Both the position numbers and the translations under genes were made by a program. Under the pieces are notes generated by a model. The model saw only the letters and a list, made by a program, of their open reading frames with translations. It ran no database searches and was not told where the DNA came from. Positions 34,761 to 46,509 of a DNA stretch of 64,000 bases are shown piece after piece; position 1 is the first letter of the stretch; each line of letters starts with the position of its first letter. Source of the DNA: Megascapheus bottae. Its lineage: Eukaryota > Chordata > Mammalia > Rodentia > Geomyidae. Location: positions 31,910,001 to 31,974,000 of the forward strand of contig JANJXV010000013.1 in the NCBI GenBank assembly GCA_024803745.1. Reading direction: 5' to 3'.

Positions 34761-35164
34761 TATAGCATGATGCTTTCTCCAGGAACTGGCATGAATTACT
34801 TTGCAAGTATTTAGCAGATTAATTAATGATGTGAGACCTCTTTAGACCTCGCAAACCCATTTGTATGAAAATAATGCACTTGTTGTCTCTGAATTCTTTC
34901 TAAAATTTACAAGGAATTTATAACGATTTATCCTGTTGTAATTAGTGGATATCAATATACAATAAAAAACTGCTTTGGTGAGCAATCTGCCTTAAGAGAA
35001 AGTTTTAATTAGACAGTAAAGTCTAAATAATACATTGTTGAAAACATTCTAATAGAGAAAACTGTCTTGGAGCTAAGATGACAGTCTGCAAATAGGTAAA
35101 TAGCAGTTGTCAGTAATGAGAATTTTTTCCTCTCTCTCATGCTCTGGAGCTTATATTTGTTATG

Positions 35165-35622
35165 TTTGAACTTCCCATTGCTCATGCCTGTAAATCCTAA
35201 TTGCTTGGGAGTTGAATATGAAGAGGATTGAAGTGCTAGGCAACACTAAGCAAAAATGTTTTTGAGACTCTCATCTGAATTGGAAGAAGCTAAGTGGGTG
35301 GCACAGGTGCCAGTAATTCCATTTACAATAGGAAGTCTAACATACAGATTACCATCTAAACACAGCAAGGACAAGAAGTGAGAACCCAATGCAAAAATAA
35401 CCAAGACAAAAAAGAACTGGAAGCATGGCTCAGTAATAGAGTGCTTGCTCAGCCAGCTTGTAGTCTTTTTTATTTTTACTTTTTTGTTGGTGGTAAGGCT
35501 TGAACTCTGGGTCTAGGAACTGAGCTTTTCAACTCCAGGCTGATGCCACACCACTTTGAGCCACATCACCACTACCAAGCTCGATGTCTTGAGTTCAAGT
35601 CCCAATACCACCAAAATATTTT
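35165..35622 (+). mobile_element. Old composite B1-ID SINE, split by a younger insertion
   Basis: GCTCATGCCTGTAAATCCTA (B1-like), a middle linker, then GGCTCAGTAATAGAGTGCTT (ID-like A box) up to 35459. It resumes at about 35578 with TTGAGTTCAAGTCCCAATAC (B box). The gap holds a partial B1-Geo SINE. Confidence 0.75.
35480..35576 (-). mobile_element. Partial B1-Geo SINE nested in an old composite SINE
   Basis: Only the Geo half (GGTAAGGCTTGAACTCTGGG to GAGCCACATCACCACTACC) is present. The flanking AGCTTGTAGTCTT and AGCTCGATGTCTT form an imperfect target duplication. Confidence 0.8.
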
Positions 35623-35825
35623 TTATTGAACTACCTTTTTGCTAGTTGTCCTTACCCAACAGTTAAATGATCTCTGCTAAAGTAGCCAAAGTATGACTAT
35701 GAATAAGTTTAGTCTAGGAATAAAAGTAAGAAGAAAATACTAATGCAAAAGTCTTTTCAATTTCTTAAGGTTCCAGAATTTCTGCAAACCTTATGAATAA
35801 GATATGTTTTCCCAATAAAATTGTA

Positions 35826-36020
35826 TTTTTTTTTTTGCCGGTCTTGGGCTTGAGCTCAAGGCCTGAGCATTGCCCTTGGACTTTCTCAAAGCTAGAGCTC
35901 TACCACTTGAGCCTCAGCATCACTTCTGGCTTTTTTGTATGTATGTAGTACCAAAGAATCAAACCCAGGTCTTCGTGCATGCTGGGCAAGCACTCTACCA
36001 CTAGGCCAAACTTCTGGCCC
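35826..36020 (-). mobile_element. IDL-Geo SINE
   Basis: Full-length minus copy with an exact 15-bp target duplication, CCCAATAAAATTGTA, at 35811-35825 and 36021-36035. Confidence 0.97.
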
Positions 36021-36463
36021 CCCAATAAAATTGTAAAGAAGTATTTAAGCTGTTGTTTGGACAGTCACAGAGTTTTATGGACGCCAAGTTAAATATCTAT
36101 CTTATTTTCTACAAATCTGAAATATCGCGTGTCTATACTATTTATTAATAATGTGCTGGCTTCTCATTAAATGAAAACTTTTTTCTAAGAAAATCTCATT
36201 CTTTTATTAGGACAGGTATAGTTGACAGCATACACCAGAAAGAGAAAAAAATCTATTTTAAAAGTTTATAACATGTACACTTATAATACACACATAAAAT
36301 GAATAATATTTATAATTCATGATTATAATATACACATGCATGTATATACATGCACAAAAGTGTATACTAATGTACAAACACAGAATAAATACACAGGAGA
36401 GAATAACTAAAAACATAAATCCACAATTCCAACAGTGATTGTGTCTTAATAGTGGTACTTTTT

Positions 36464-36708
36464 TGGTGGGGGGGACAGGGAGGGTTATGGGCCTTGAACT
36501 CTGGCCTGGGCGCTGTCCCTGAGCTCTTCAGCTTAAGGCTACTGCCCTACCCTTGAGCCACAGCCCCACTTCTTGTTTTCTAGTGATTAATTGGAGATAA
36601 GAATCCATGGGATTTGTTTTGCCTTGCCGGGGCTAGCTTTGAACTGCTATCCACAGATCTCAGCCTCCTGAGTAGCTAGGATTACAGGCATGAGCCACTG
36701 CACCTGGC
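36464..36708 (-). mobile_element. B1-Geo dimeric SINE
   Basis: Full-length minus copy with target duplication AATAGTGGTACTTTT (36449-36463) and AATAGTGGCACTTTT (36709-36723). It has a G-rich insertion near the tail. Confidence 0.96.
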
Positions 36709-37616
36709 AATAGTGGCACTTTTAAAGCTTGAGTATGAATTATCTTTTTGTAATTGAGTGGTTATTTTCACTTTGTATGAACAGTTAGACTAACCTAAGA
36801 GGCAGTTCAACCAGAATAATTTTTTATCATAATTTTATAGTCAAGACAGGTAGATGAATTTGGTCTATAACTTTTTATAACCAGGAAGATGAGAGATTCC
36901 CTGTTGAACATGAACACAAGAAGTGGGAGTACTGCTTATGTGCTGAAAATTATTAAATGGTTGGCTGTCATCTTATTTACTTTATGTAACAAGCATTAAT
37001 TGGTAGTCAGTAGCTGTTAAGTACTGTAAACAGAAATACCATGTGAAATGTGCCTTCCAGAAGCTGTGTAGTGTACAGAAACTTAGTGGAAGTGTCACTG
37101 GGAGGTCTACATTAGACACAGCTCAGTATATGAAGAGCATCTAATGCAGACAGGATGGTATAATCCCTCAAATGAATTTGGGACCTCATGTGTGGAAAAT
37201 TGTAGATTCAGTTATCAAAAGAGCAAAGGGAACAAAATGCCTCTTTAAGCAGATAAAATATATGAGCCAGCCAGGTGTAGTGCCTTAAACAAAAACATTT
37301 TTTTTTTCATCTCCTACATTCCTTTTTGTAGCTGACTGTTTCTGACTTTTTGAATAAGGTTAATTCCTTCAGCTCAAGGAAATATGTCCTCCTGTGTGTT
37401 CAGACCTTGTCGAATGCCCTTTAGTAAAATTACACTTTTTTCTTAAAAATATATTGGAACCATAACTTTTATTGTTGAATTTATCCTTAAATCTTTTATG
37501 AAATTTTAGGTGTATTTGTCAATGGATCATTATTTTCTTCATTTCTCTTGTGAAATATTCCCATCTGAATGGGGTTACAAATTTGTATGTTACCATCTCA
37601 TTACTCCCACCACACT

Positions 37617-37782
37617 GAACCAAGCCCTACCCTTAAGTCAAGCCCCAATTCTATTTTCTAGGGGTTAATTGGAGATAAGAGTCTCAGGTCCTTTTGTGCT
37701 TGGGCTGGCTTTGAACCTTGCTCCTCAGATCTCAGCCTCCTGAGTAGCTAGGATTACAGGCGTGAACCACCACACCTGGCTT
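37617..37782 (-). mobile_element. B1-Geo SINE lacking its 3' third
   Basis: Starts abruptly at ACCAAGCCCTACCCTTAAG, so the Geo 3' end and tail are missing. The left monomer is intact to CACCACACCTGGC. Confidence 0.88.
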
Positions 37783-38054
37783 TTGCACCACATTTTTATG
37801 TTAGAATTTACATTTGTTACATTTGTCCCTTGACTATGTTAGCTGTAGCTATCATTAACAGTGTTGTTCCATAGCCCTTGCAGTACAGGACTAAATTTAA
37901 TCATAGGTGTTTGCTACTTATGTCATTGCATTTTCTACTTTTACAGGATTTGCGTTATCAATTATATTTTGTTTCATTTTAAAGAAATTTATTCGGATAT
38001 TCTGTAAAGTAGGCTTTCATTTTCTTTTCTGAAGCAATTTTAATTTCCAGCATT

Positions 38055-38368
38055 TTTTAAAGAATTTATTAATGTTGATTTTTATATCATATTTCAAATA
38101 ATGTGTTTAGTAAACAAGTATTCAAGAAGGGCATCTCTATATACAATCACTGGCACTTGGATTTTAGAACATAATTAAAATTAGGCTGAGGATTTGTTTG
38201 TCATAGATACATATTAATCTATTTAGTAAAACATTATGTCTATAGAGTCATAAATTTTTATGTCTATGTAGTTGTATTTATATTTCCAATACCATGTCCA
38301 TAGCATTGGGTATGCAAATATTGAGTCCTCGTTCTTGGATCTAATAGCCACATATCAAAGATATCAAG
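38055..38368 (-). mobile_element. LINE-1 type II 3'UTR fragment
   Basis: AAAGAATTTATTAATGTTGA to ATAGCCACATATCAAAGATA matches the 3'UTR of the copies at 16013 and 58767, and stops before ORF2. Confidence 0.88.
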
Positions 38369-38958
38369 CTTGGCTTAGCACTTTTGATGAGAAGTTTTCT
38401 GGTAGGCATATTAAAATATGTTCTGTATATTTCTTGTATCTCTCTTGGAGTTTTTTTTCCAATAATTTTACCATTATGTGTATTAGTGATCTCCTTTGGG
38501 GGGTTAAATTTGTTTGGTAGCTACTGAACATTTTAGACATACTGTATATTATTTTATTCTCATATTAAGGGAATTTTAAATCAATGACTTTGTTACACAT
38601 GCTTTCTGCCATCTTTTATGCCTTTCCCCCTTGAATACATGCCTTAACATGTTAATTATGTCTCTTAATTTCTGCATTAGTTTTTCTTTTTGCTTCTCTA
38701 ATAATTTCAATTGTTACATCTTTGAATCCACTGATCCATTCTTCCACTTAATTGGTGTAGGTGTTGAGATTCTCATGACATTTTTCATTTTAGCCATTGT
38801 GTCTTCATATTTAAGATTTCTAATTGTGTCTTATTTGGTCCTGTCAAACTTATGTTATTCATGTGTAATTCTAATCTTTAGTTATTTTAGCTGTATATAC
38901 CTGATGATCAGAAACCTTAATTTGGATTATTCTGAATTCTTTTAAAATTATTTTCTGG

Positions 38959-39155
38959 GGCCGGGAGTTTGGCCTAGTGGTTAAAGTGCTTGCCTAGCAT
39001 GCATGAAGACCCGGGTTCGATTCCACGGTACCACATACATAGAAAAAAGCCGGAAGTGGTGCTGAGGCTCAAGTGGTAGAGCTCTAGCCTTGAGAAAGTC
39101 CAAGGACAGTGCTCAGGCCCTGAGCTCAAGCCCAGGACTGGCAAAAAAAAAAAAA
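38959..39155 (+). mobile_element. IDL-Geo SINE, near-consensus
   Basis: Full-length plus copy with GGTTCGATTCC B box and an A13 tail. The target duplication TATTTTCTGG sits at 38949-38958 and 39156-39165. Confidence 0.96.
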
Positions 39156-39196
39156 TATTTTCTGGCTCTCCCTTTTTTATGGAATATTATTGGTGC

Positions 39197-39197
39197 T

Positions 39198-39228
<31 letters not shown>

Positions 39229-39237
39229 TAATATTAT
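39197..39237. repeat. (ATT)n microsatellite
   Basis: About 12 TTA units, the last few interrupted. Confidence 0.9.
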
Positions 39238-39310
39238 TTGAAATGTCTTTGTAACCCTGGCTTTCCATGTCTGTATTTTCTTGTTTGCAAAGAAAAACTT
39301 TCTGGTTTTT

Positions 39311-40206
39311 TTTTACATTTTTTATTGTAATTAAGAGAAGGGTTACATGATATTTGCCAGATAGAAGGTGCATTAATTCACATACACTGATACCCTTTCA
39401 CATGTCTTGGAACCCATTACCCACCCCCCTCCCCCTTCTTGGTTTTCCCCCCTTCCCTATCAAATTTCAAATAACCAAATACAAATAAATTCAACATATC
39501 AGATAACAAAGTGAGATACTGTAACAATATGAGATACCTAAGGGACAGCAAAGGAGATGAGAGATAACATAGTACATTAAGGACAACAATCGTTTGTTAT
39601 ATGGCTTTTGTTTCAATATCCTGGAGGTCCTTTCAATTAGCTTCATACTATATGGCCTTATGTATCAAGGTTTTGCTCTATTGCAGATCACTGTTAGTAG
39701 AGCCCAAGGTTTCTACTGATTATGACAAATGAGGGAAACCATTGAGCCTAAGGTGCTTTGAGTCTGGGTTACTTCACTTAATATGATTTTTTTCTAAGTC
39801 TTTCCATTCCTAACAAATGGGTCAATGTCGTTTTTTCTGACAGCAGCATAGAATTCCATTGTGTACAAATACCACAACTTGTTGATCCACTCATCAACTG
39901 AGGGACATCTAGGTTGGTTCCATATCTTTGCTATGGTGAATAACGCTGCAATGAACATTGTTGTGCTAGTGGATTTAATATGCCCTAGATTCTGGATGGT
40001 TGGGTAAATGCCAAGTAGTGGAATTGCTGGGTCATAGGGGAGTTCTGTGTTTAGCCTTTTGAGGCACTGCCATACTGCTTTCCATAGTGCTTGAATGAGT
40101 TTGCCCTCCCACCAACAGTGTAGTAGTGATCCCTCCTGGCCACATCCTCTCCAGCATCTGTTACTATTCGTTTTCCTCATCCTGGCCATTCTAACTGGAG
40201 TGAGGT
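39311..40206 (-). mobile_element. LINE-1 type I, 5'-truncated
   Basis: 3'UTR plus ORF2 C-terminus on the minus strand, truncated at the [10 protein letters not shown] region (about 40206). A 131-codon frame at 39794-40189 remains. The Cys-rich motif reads [18 protein letters not shown], so its last cysteine is replaced by glycine, and the frame is broken near RNGKT. No target duplication found. Confidence 0.95.
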
Positions 40207-41069
40207 GTTTGGTAGGAAAAAGGTTTTCCTAGCTTGTGCATCCTGTTATTTTTGATGGACCAGTTAGCAATGACCTTCATTTTAGATTTTCCAGGTAGCC
40301 AAATTACTGCTGTTGCATTGAGTTCCAATAAAGCAGCTGGCCATACTTTACTATCCAGCAAAATTCTCAAGTAGCTTTGCTGTGTGCTAATCTATGGGCA
40401 TCGAAATAACCTCTGTTCTGATGAAGCCAGGCCCAGTGACAGGGTATATTTATTCCTTGACCACATGGTCCTGTTATTGAATGTTAGTCAGGTATACAGG
40501 AGGAGCTTTGAGATTAAATGGGTATTGGATATGGATGACTGGAACATTCTTACTGCTCATTAGAAATTCTTGGTTATGGTTTATCTCTGTTTTACTTTGT
40601 CTGAGGATCTATAATTGACTTGGAGGTTATGCTAATACGTTGCAGAACTGATCAAGCTCCTAGTTATGGTAGTTGCAGTATATGCCATATTTCAAAGAAC
40701 ATCTTCTCTAGTCTGGGCCCCATTATGGAGTCTGTTGCTTTGCCTGGAAACAGACTATCTAGAGGTGGATAGCACTTCCCATCTCTTCTAAGGAGAACTT
40801 CATGAGTACACTAGTATCTAAGGTTGAGTGCCACTGTTAGCAAGTATACCAAACTGTCACCAAATTTCATTCTACCTAATTTCAGTGGTCTAGCTATGCA
40901 GTATTCCTGTAGTTTTCCTGTCTCCTATGAGGTAAGACTACGGTGAATATTCTAGAAAATATCTTGGGATGCCAGATTAACCTGTAGAAACTCTAGGTAC
41001 TAAAGCATCTTTTCCACTGGACACTGTGATAGCCATAGAGAAGGGGACAGTGTGGTCAATGAAAGACCT
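40207..41069. other. Unclassified 860-bp block
   Basis: Distinctly less AT-rich than its surroundings and free of SINE, L1 or simple repeat. It has no long open frame. It might be decayed endogenous-retrovirus or DNA-transposon sequence, or unique intron. I could not identify it. Confidence 0.4.
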
Positions 41070-41112
41070 TCTTCCATCCCTCCCTGTCTTTCTCCCTCCC
41101 TCCCTTCCTTCT

Positions 41113-41187
41113 TTGTTACTGGGGCTGAACCCCGGACATTACACTTTCTAGCAGGTACTGTACTACTTGAAAGATACTCTTCGGCCT
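41113..41187 (-). mobile_element. Old ID-like monomer next to a polypyrimidine stretch
   Basis: TTACTGGGGCTGAACCCCGG, then CTAGCAGGTACTGTACTACT and CTCTTCGGCC is the reverse complement of an ID head. It directly follows a C/T run (41070-41112). Confidence 0.7.
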
Positions 41188-42213
41188 TCTTTTCATCTGT
41201 AAATGTAATTTTTGTTTGATTCCATATAATATACATTAAGGTCATACTAATTTCCACATTTTTTGTTTTTTACCCAATTATGAATAATTATAACTGGACA
41301 ATTGATAGTTGATTTTTGGGGGGATGTGGGATTGAGATTGGACCCCTTGTTGCTCTAGCTTCCATCTTTATTCAAATTTACTCAGTAGTCATGTAAATAA
41401 GCATTGCGACTATATAGGTCTATATTGTAATGTATTCAAAATTACTCCTAAAACCTCAAAAATTGTGTAGTCTGTTCTTTAGGATTTACCTTTTTACTAA
41501 GCTGTATTTTTTCAATTTTGTCACATTTACACCAGAAGCAATAATAAAGGTAAATGTAGAACTCAGTACTTCAAATTTGCTTCATGTGTTCTTTCAACCA
41601 CTCTAAAGTTTATTTAAACTAAAAACATTAGTTATTACATGCTATAGAAAGTGAACAGTTAATCCAAAGAATTTTGGCTCCAAAGTCACTTTAAATGTTA
41701 TGTAAAAGAAAATACATCACCCAGAAAATAAAAGAAAAGAAAAAAGAAAATACTATTTTAAACAACTTTCGTTCTCATAGTTTTTAGACTTCCAGGATAA
41801 GATATAGGAGACAGTGTTGTCAATCTTACTAACCATAGGATGGCATGTGTGCTTTTCTCCATGAAACTAAGAGAATTTCCATGATCATGAATTTTAAGGG
41901 ACCAATATTTTTCTTAATAGGAAAAATTTAGTTTAAGTTTAGCATGAGTACATACTTTATATTACTTCGAGTTAGATATGTTTATTTGAAAGAAAGTTAA
42001 ATTTGATATCAAATTCACACAATTGATTTTTTAGTAAATATAACACTCTTTTAAAATATCAACTCATCTATAATTTGCTTGACCTTAGAACAACCAAGAG
42101 CTGCAACAAAGAGATCATTAGTAGAGATTTAAAATGTGCAGCTATCTCCTTTCAATAGAGGAGATATTTATTTGTTGATGCTATGTGATTGATTGCAGGA
42201 CCTCCTGTATATT

Positions 42214-42847
42214 TTTTTAATATTTTTATTGTAATTAATAAAAGGGTTACAGGATATTTGCCAGATAGAAGGTGCATTAATTCACATACACTGATACCCT
42301 TTCACATGTCTTGGTACCCATTACCCTCCCCCTCACCCACCCTCCACCCCCGTCTTGGTTTTCCCCCCTTCCCTATCAAATTTCAAATAACCAAATACAA
42401 ATAAATTCAATATATCAGATAACAAAGTGAGATACTGTAACAATATGAGATACCCAAGGGACAGCAAAGGAGATGAGAGATAACATAGTACATTAAGGAC
42501 AACAGTCGTTTGTTATATGGCTTTTGTTTCAATATCCTGGAGTTCCTTTCAATTAGCTTCATACTATATGGCCTTATGTATCAAGGTTTTGCTCTATTGC
42601 AAATCTCTGCTAGTAGAGCCCAAGGTTTCTACTGATTATGACAAATGAGGGAAACCATTGAGCCTAAGTTCCTTTGAGTCTGGGTTACTTCACTTAATAT
42701 GATTTTTTCTAAGTCTTTCCATTTCCTAACAAATGGGTCGATGTCGTTTTTTTCTGACAGTAGCATAGAATTCCATTGTGTACAAATACCACAACTTGTT
42801 GATCCACTCATCAACTGAGGGACATCTAGGTTGGTTCCATATCTTTG
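42214..42847 (-). mobile_element. LINE-1 type I, 5'-truncated
   Basis: 3'UTR plus the last part of ORF2 (YTMEFYATVRKK region), broken by a frameshift around 42750. The 5' break at ATCTTTG joins the middle of a B1-Geo SINE without a recognisable target duplication. Confidence 0.94.
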
Positions 42848-42975
42848 TTCTCCAATTGACTTCTAGAAAACGGGAAGTGGGACTTAGCTCCAGGGTAGGG
42901 TGGTAGCCTTGAGCTGAAGAGCTTAGGTACAAAGCCCAGGCCCAGGTCAAGCCCCAAGACCAACCAAAAAAAAGA
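42848..42975 (+). mobile_element. B1-Geo 3' half
   Basis: Starts inside the linker (TTCTCCAATTGACTTCTAG) and runs through the Geo monomer to CCAAGACCAACC and an A-rich tail. The left monomer is missing at the L1 junction. Confidence 0.88.
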
Positions 42976-43420
42976 AAGAATTAGCAGATTCTTTTGTAAT
43001 TGCTTATGTAATTACAGTTTTGATCATGACTACTAGTAAATGAAATATACCTGAAGAAGACTATGACATTACAATACAGTCTCGAACATCTGGGAAGATT
43101 TCCAAAGTATGTATTTGCAAGTCATGACCTAAAAGATGAGTAACTCTTGGCTTGTAAAGGAGGGAGGGATGGCAAAACAAATGAAAACATGATATTTTGA
43201 GAATAGAATATTCAGAGTTCTTAGAAAAGAAACAAAGACTATGTTCGAGATGTAAGAATTGTAAGAATAATAATGCAGGAGAAAAGTGGCTTAAAAGATG
43301 AACTCAGATCAGATCACTAAAGATCCTACAAGAAGTCTTTTGTTCTCTTCCAAGCTATGGGAAGGCAACAAAGTATTTGAAACAAACAAACAAAAAATGA
43401 CATGGTCACACTTGTTTTTG

Positions 43421-43552
43421 TTTTTTTGCCAGTCCTGGGCTTGAACTCAGGGCCTGAGCACTGTCCTTGGACTTTCTCAAGGCTACAGCTTTACCACATG
43501 AGCCTCAGCACCACTTCTGGCAAGCACTCTACCACTAGGCCAAACTCCAGGT
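43421..43552 (-). mobile_element. IDL-Geo SINE with central deletion
   Basis: CACCACTTCTGGC joins directly to AAGCACTCTACCACTAGGCC. The inter-monomer linker and B box of the left monomer are lost. Confidence 0.88.
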
Positions 43553-43735
43553 CAAGAGGAGCCTTTTGCACACTATGATTAAGTGAAAATTTTAAAGCTC
43601 TCAAAGACAAGCTTAGTGCCCTTACAAAGGTAACCTCTCTTATACTTCTATCAAGTGACGATACAACCTTTGACCCTTTCATGTAGGTCATAATAAGTCT
43701 TCAAGTAGAAAATATGCCTTCACTAGAAACTGACT

Positions 43736-43806
43736 CTGCTGGAATCGAACTAGGGTCTTCGTGCATGCTAGGCAAGCACTGTACCTCTAGGCCAAACTCC
43801 CGGCCC
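43736..43806 (-). mobile_element. IDL-Geo head fragment
   Basis: Only the ID-like head is present (GGAATCGAACTAGGGTCTTC to CCAAACTCCCGGCCCC), with no Geo monomer. It lies about 180 bp from the preceding deleted copy. Confidence 0.85.
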
Positions 43807-44486
43807 CCCAGTTTAATTTTTAACTCCTTAAAGTCTGAAGTTTCTGTAAGTCTGATTCCTGAGTCATGTTTATTATGTGTAGAAATTATAGCTGATTATT
43901 TGTTAATAGCATGGAGTCACATTCTTTGTTTATTTCAATAACGTCGTTTTATTTTCTAACAAAAACAATTTCAAACACAGACCTATGCATTAACATCCCT
44001 ACACCTGTTTCCAATTAGTGTTATAAATTTATTCTTAGAATATTTGGCTTAAACGTTTACAAATATAAATTATCCATATTTGAAATGCAAATGATATTTA
44101 TATTATAACCATGAGAACTGAATTACTCCTTCACAAAGTTGAGATAATCCATTTTTATTGCCTACGTCATTTAAATATATCCATATGGTACAGGATAAGA
44201 ATAGCAGCTGTCCTAGCACTCGAATAGCTATACCTAGAAAGATTTCATTTTATTTTATCTTGGGCATATTTTAAGGCATATTTTATTATATATGAGAGCG
44301 TTTTAGTGGAACTTTTATATTTGGTTTTCTAAGTTATTAAAAGAATGAAAACAATACTTGTAGTTTCTCTAACATCATAAGCTAATTAAGTCACAATGAG
44401 TTTGTTATAATTACATATATAATCATCTGTGCTTTCCACTCCAACTTTTTTGAAAACAATGAGAAGAGTTTAAGAATATACTTGAA

Positions 44487-44537
<51 letters not shown>

Positions 44538-45021
44538 GGTATTACATAAGGAAAAAATAATGTAACACTCCAATTTTTTGTCTGATGTTTAAAGTAAACC
44601 TGAAACAAATGATTGCTTGGTTAAATTGTTCACTTTATTGTTTTATTACTCTCCTTTCCTAAGCACATGCATCCAAGTTTTTAATTGCCCAGCTGAACAT
44701 CACTTTAGTGCTTGCTCTATGGAAACACAGCCTTGCATAGGTAGTTTTGGTTCTGTAAGTGAGCTCATTTTCTTTGTGAGACTAAGTAGCCAATTCTCCT
44801 TGCTGGGAAATACTAAGAATAGGAGGGGACCATATTTAAATTTAAATTTTTTGATTTTATACTCATGTTTTCTCTCAACACTGCTACTCTGCTAATTCAA
44901 TTCAAGATATTATATTTCAGGGCATATATTATACCATAGTTTTGAAATATAGTTACATAAAGAGATCAACATAATATCCCTTCTTACTGTATCAGGAAAC
45001 ACAGATGTCAAACAAATGTTT
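43807..45021. other. Unassigned AT-rich intronic sequence
   Basis: Apart from the (CA)n tract, no gene or repeat was recognised. Confidence 0.5.
44488..44535. repeat. (CA)24 microsatellite
   Basis: Uninterrupted CA dinucleotides, likely polymorphic. Confidence 0.97.
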
Positions 45022-45037
45022 AAAAAAGAGGCTTATA

Positions 45038-45497
45038 CAGACTCAAAGGAACATAGGCTCAATGGTTTCACTCATTTATCATAATCAGTAGAAACCTTGG
45101 GCTCTACTAGCAGAGATTTGCAATAGAGCAAAACCTAGATACATAAGGCCATATAGTAGGACGCTAAATGAAAGAACCTCTAGGATATAGAAACAAAAGC
45201 CATATAATGAGTGATTGTTGTCCTTAATGTACTATGTTATCTCTCATCTCTTTTGCTGTCCCTTGGTTATATCATATTGTTATAGTATTTCACTTTGTTA
45301 TCTGATATATTGGATATATTTGTATTTGGTTATTTGAAATTGGATAGGGAAGGGGGGAAAACAAGATGAGGGGTGGGGTAGGGGGGAGGGAAATGGGGAC
45401 CAAGACATGTGAAAGGATATCACTGTATGTGAATTAATGCACCTTCTAGCTGGGGAATATAATGTAACCCTTCTATTAATTACAATAAAAATATATG
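45038..45497 (+). mobile_element. LINE-1 type I 3' end, plus strand
   Basis: The last ORF2 residues (ATGGTTTCACTCATTTATCA) plus the 3'UTR. An exact 16-bp target duplication, AAAAAAGAGGCTTATA, sits at 45022-45037 and 45498-45513. It is the only type I copy in + orientation. Confidence 0.97.
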
Positions 45498-46095
45498 AAA
45501 AAAGAGGCTTATAAGAGTCAGGACCCAGAAGTGTTAGGATTTAAGAAAATAGACTTTTGTGACATGAGGAATTGCCTCTATATTATTTAAATAAAGTGCC
45601 ATTATAACAATTATGCAGTTGTGTGCAATGTGTAGGTTCAGCATGGATTTTCTTCACTAAAACATTGCAATGGTATGTATTGGTTAATTTCTACACTTCA
45701 GGAACCTTTCTAACCTTTTTTGAAAAGTGGGTGTTGAAAGAGTTAATTTTTAAGAAATATTGCTACTGACATATTTTTTTCCTTTCTCTTCTAGAATCTC
45801 AACAGCTATTCCCTTGTTAGAGGCATCCCCAGAAATTTCATCAAAGAATTTCCACCCACACTCTGAATATCTAACAGGGCTTGACCCATTTTTCCCCCTC
45901 TTATTAATGTAGCAACATGTGACCTATAGGGAAAATATGGAATAAGAGCTAACCTGAGTTTAGACCTTCGAAGAGTACATGTAAGCAAGAAAATGAAATA
46001 GAAAGCCAAATTAGTCTTAATATACCCTTAATAAGTCTAAATACTTCACAATTTGAAGTTACATCTGATGTAATTTAATTTTTTCTTTTAATTTT

Positions 46096-46341
46096 TTTTG
46101 GTACATAGTTTGCTATGACACCAGTCTTTTTTACTTAGATCTCTTAGATAGTGCCTCATGCTTTTACTTGTTCTTCCCTTCAGAACATGATCCTCCTACC
46201 TCTTTCTTGTAGCTGAAATTATCATGGACAGTTGTTGCTTGACATAAAGTCTTGTTAACTTTTTGTCCCTGCTGGCCCTGAACTGTGATCTTCTCACCAC
46301 CTCCAAAATAGCTGGCATTCGAGTGAGCCACTGCACTCAGC
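46096..46341 (-). mobile_element. Two adjacent old B1-like monomers
   Basis: The first is seen as GATCCTCCTACCTCTTTC plus TAGCTGAAATTATCATGG. The second is CATAAAGTCTTGTTAAC to GAGCCACTGCACTCAGCC. They are probably the left part of an old composite SINE. Confidence 0.65.
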
Positions 46342-46450
46342 CTTCACAATGCTTGTGAGTTACTTTTAAGATGCATTTTCAGATGCAGTGAATGTAAATG
46401 TCCAACTGGGACATACTATCATATAAACCAGTATTTCTCCATTGTATCTG

Positions 46451-46454
<4 letters not shown>

Positions 46455-46507
<53 letters not shown>
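46455..46507. repeat. (TG)26 microsatellite
   Basis: Uninterrupted TG run at the tail side of a minus-strand SINE. Confidence 0.96.

Positions 46508-46509
<2 letters not shown>

Noticed and set aside
38631..38945. 104-codon hydrophobic frame resembling a membrane protein
   Set aside because: The hydrophobic composition follows from T-rich sequence, and no motif or family is recognisable. It may be old L1-derived sequence, but I could not support that.
45782..45960. Possible exon: CTTTCTCTTCTAG acceptor-like signal followed by a less AT-rich stretch
   Set aside because: The forward frames contain stops and the residues do not match METTL15. A 67-codon minus frame here also matches nothing known.
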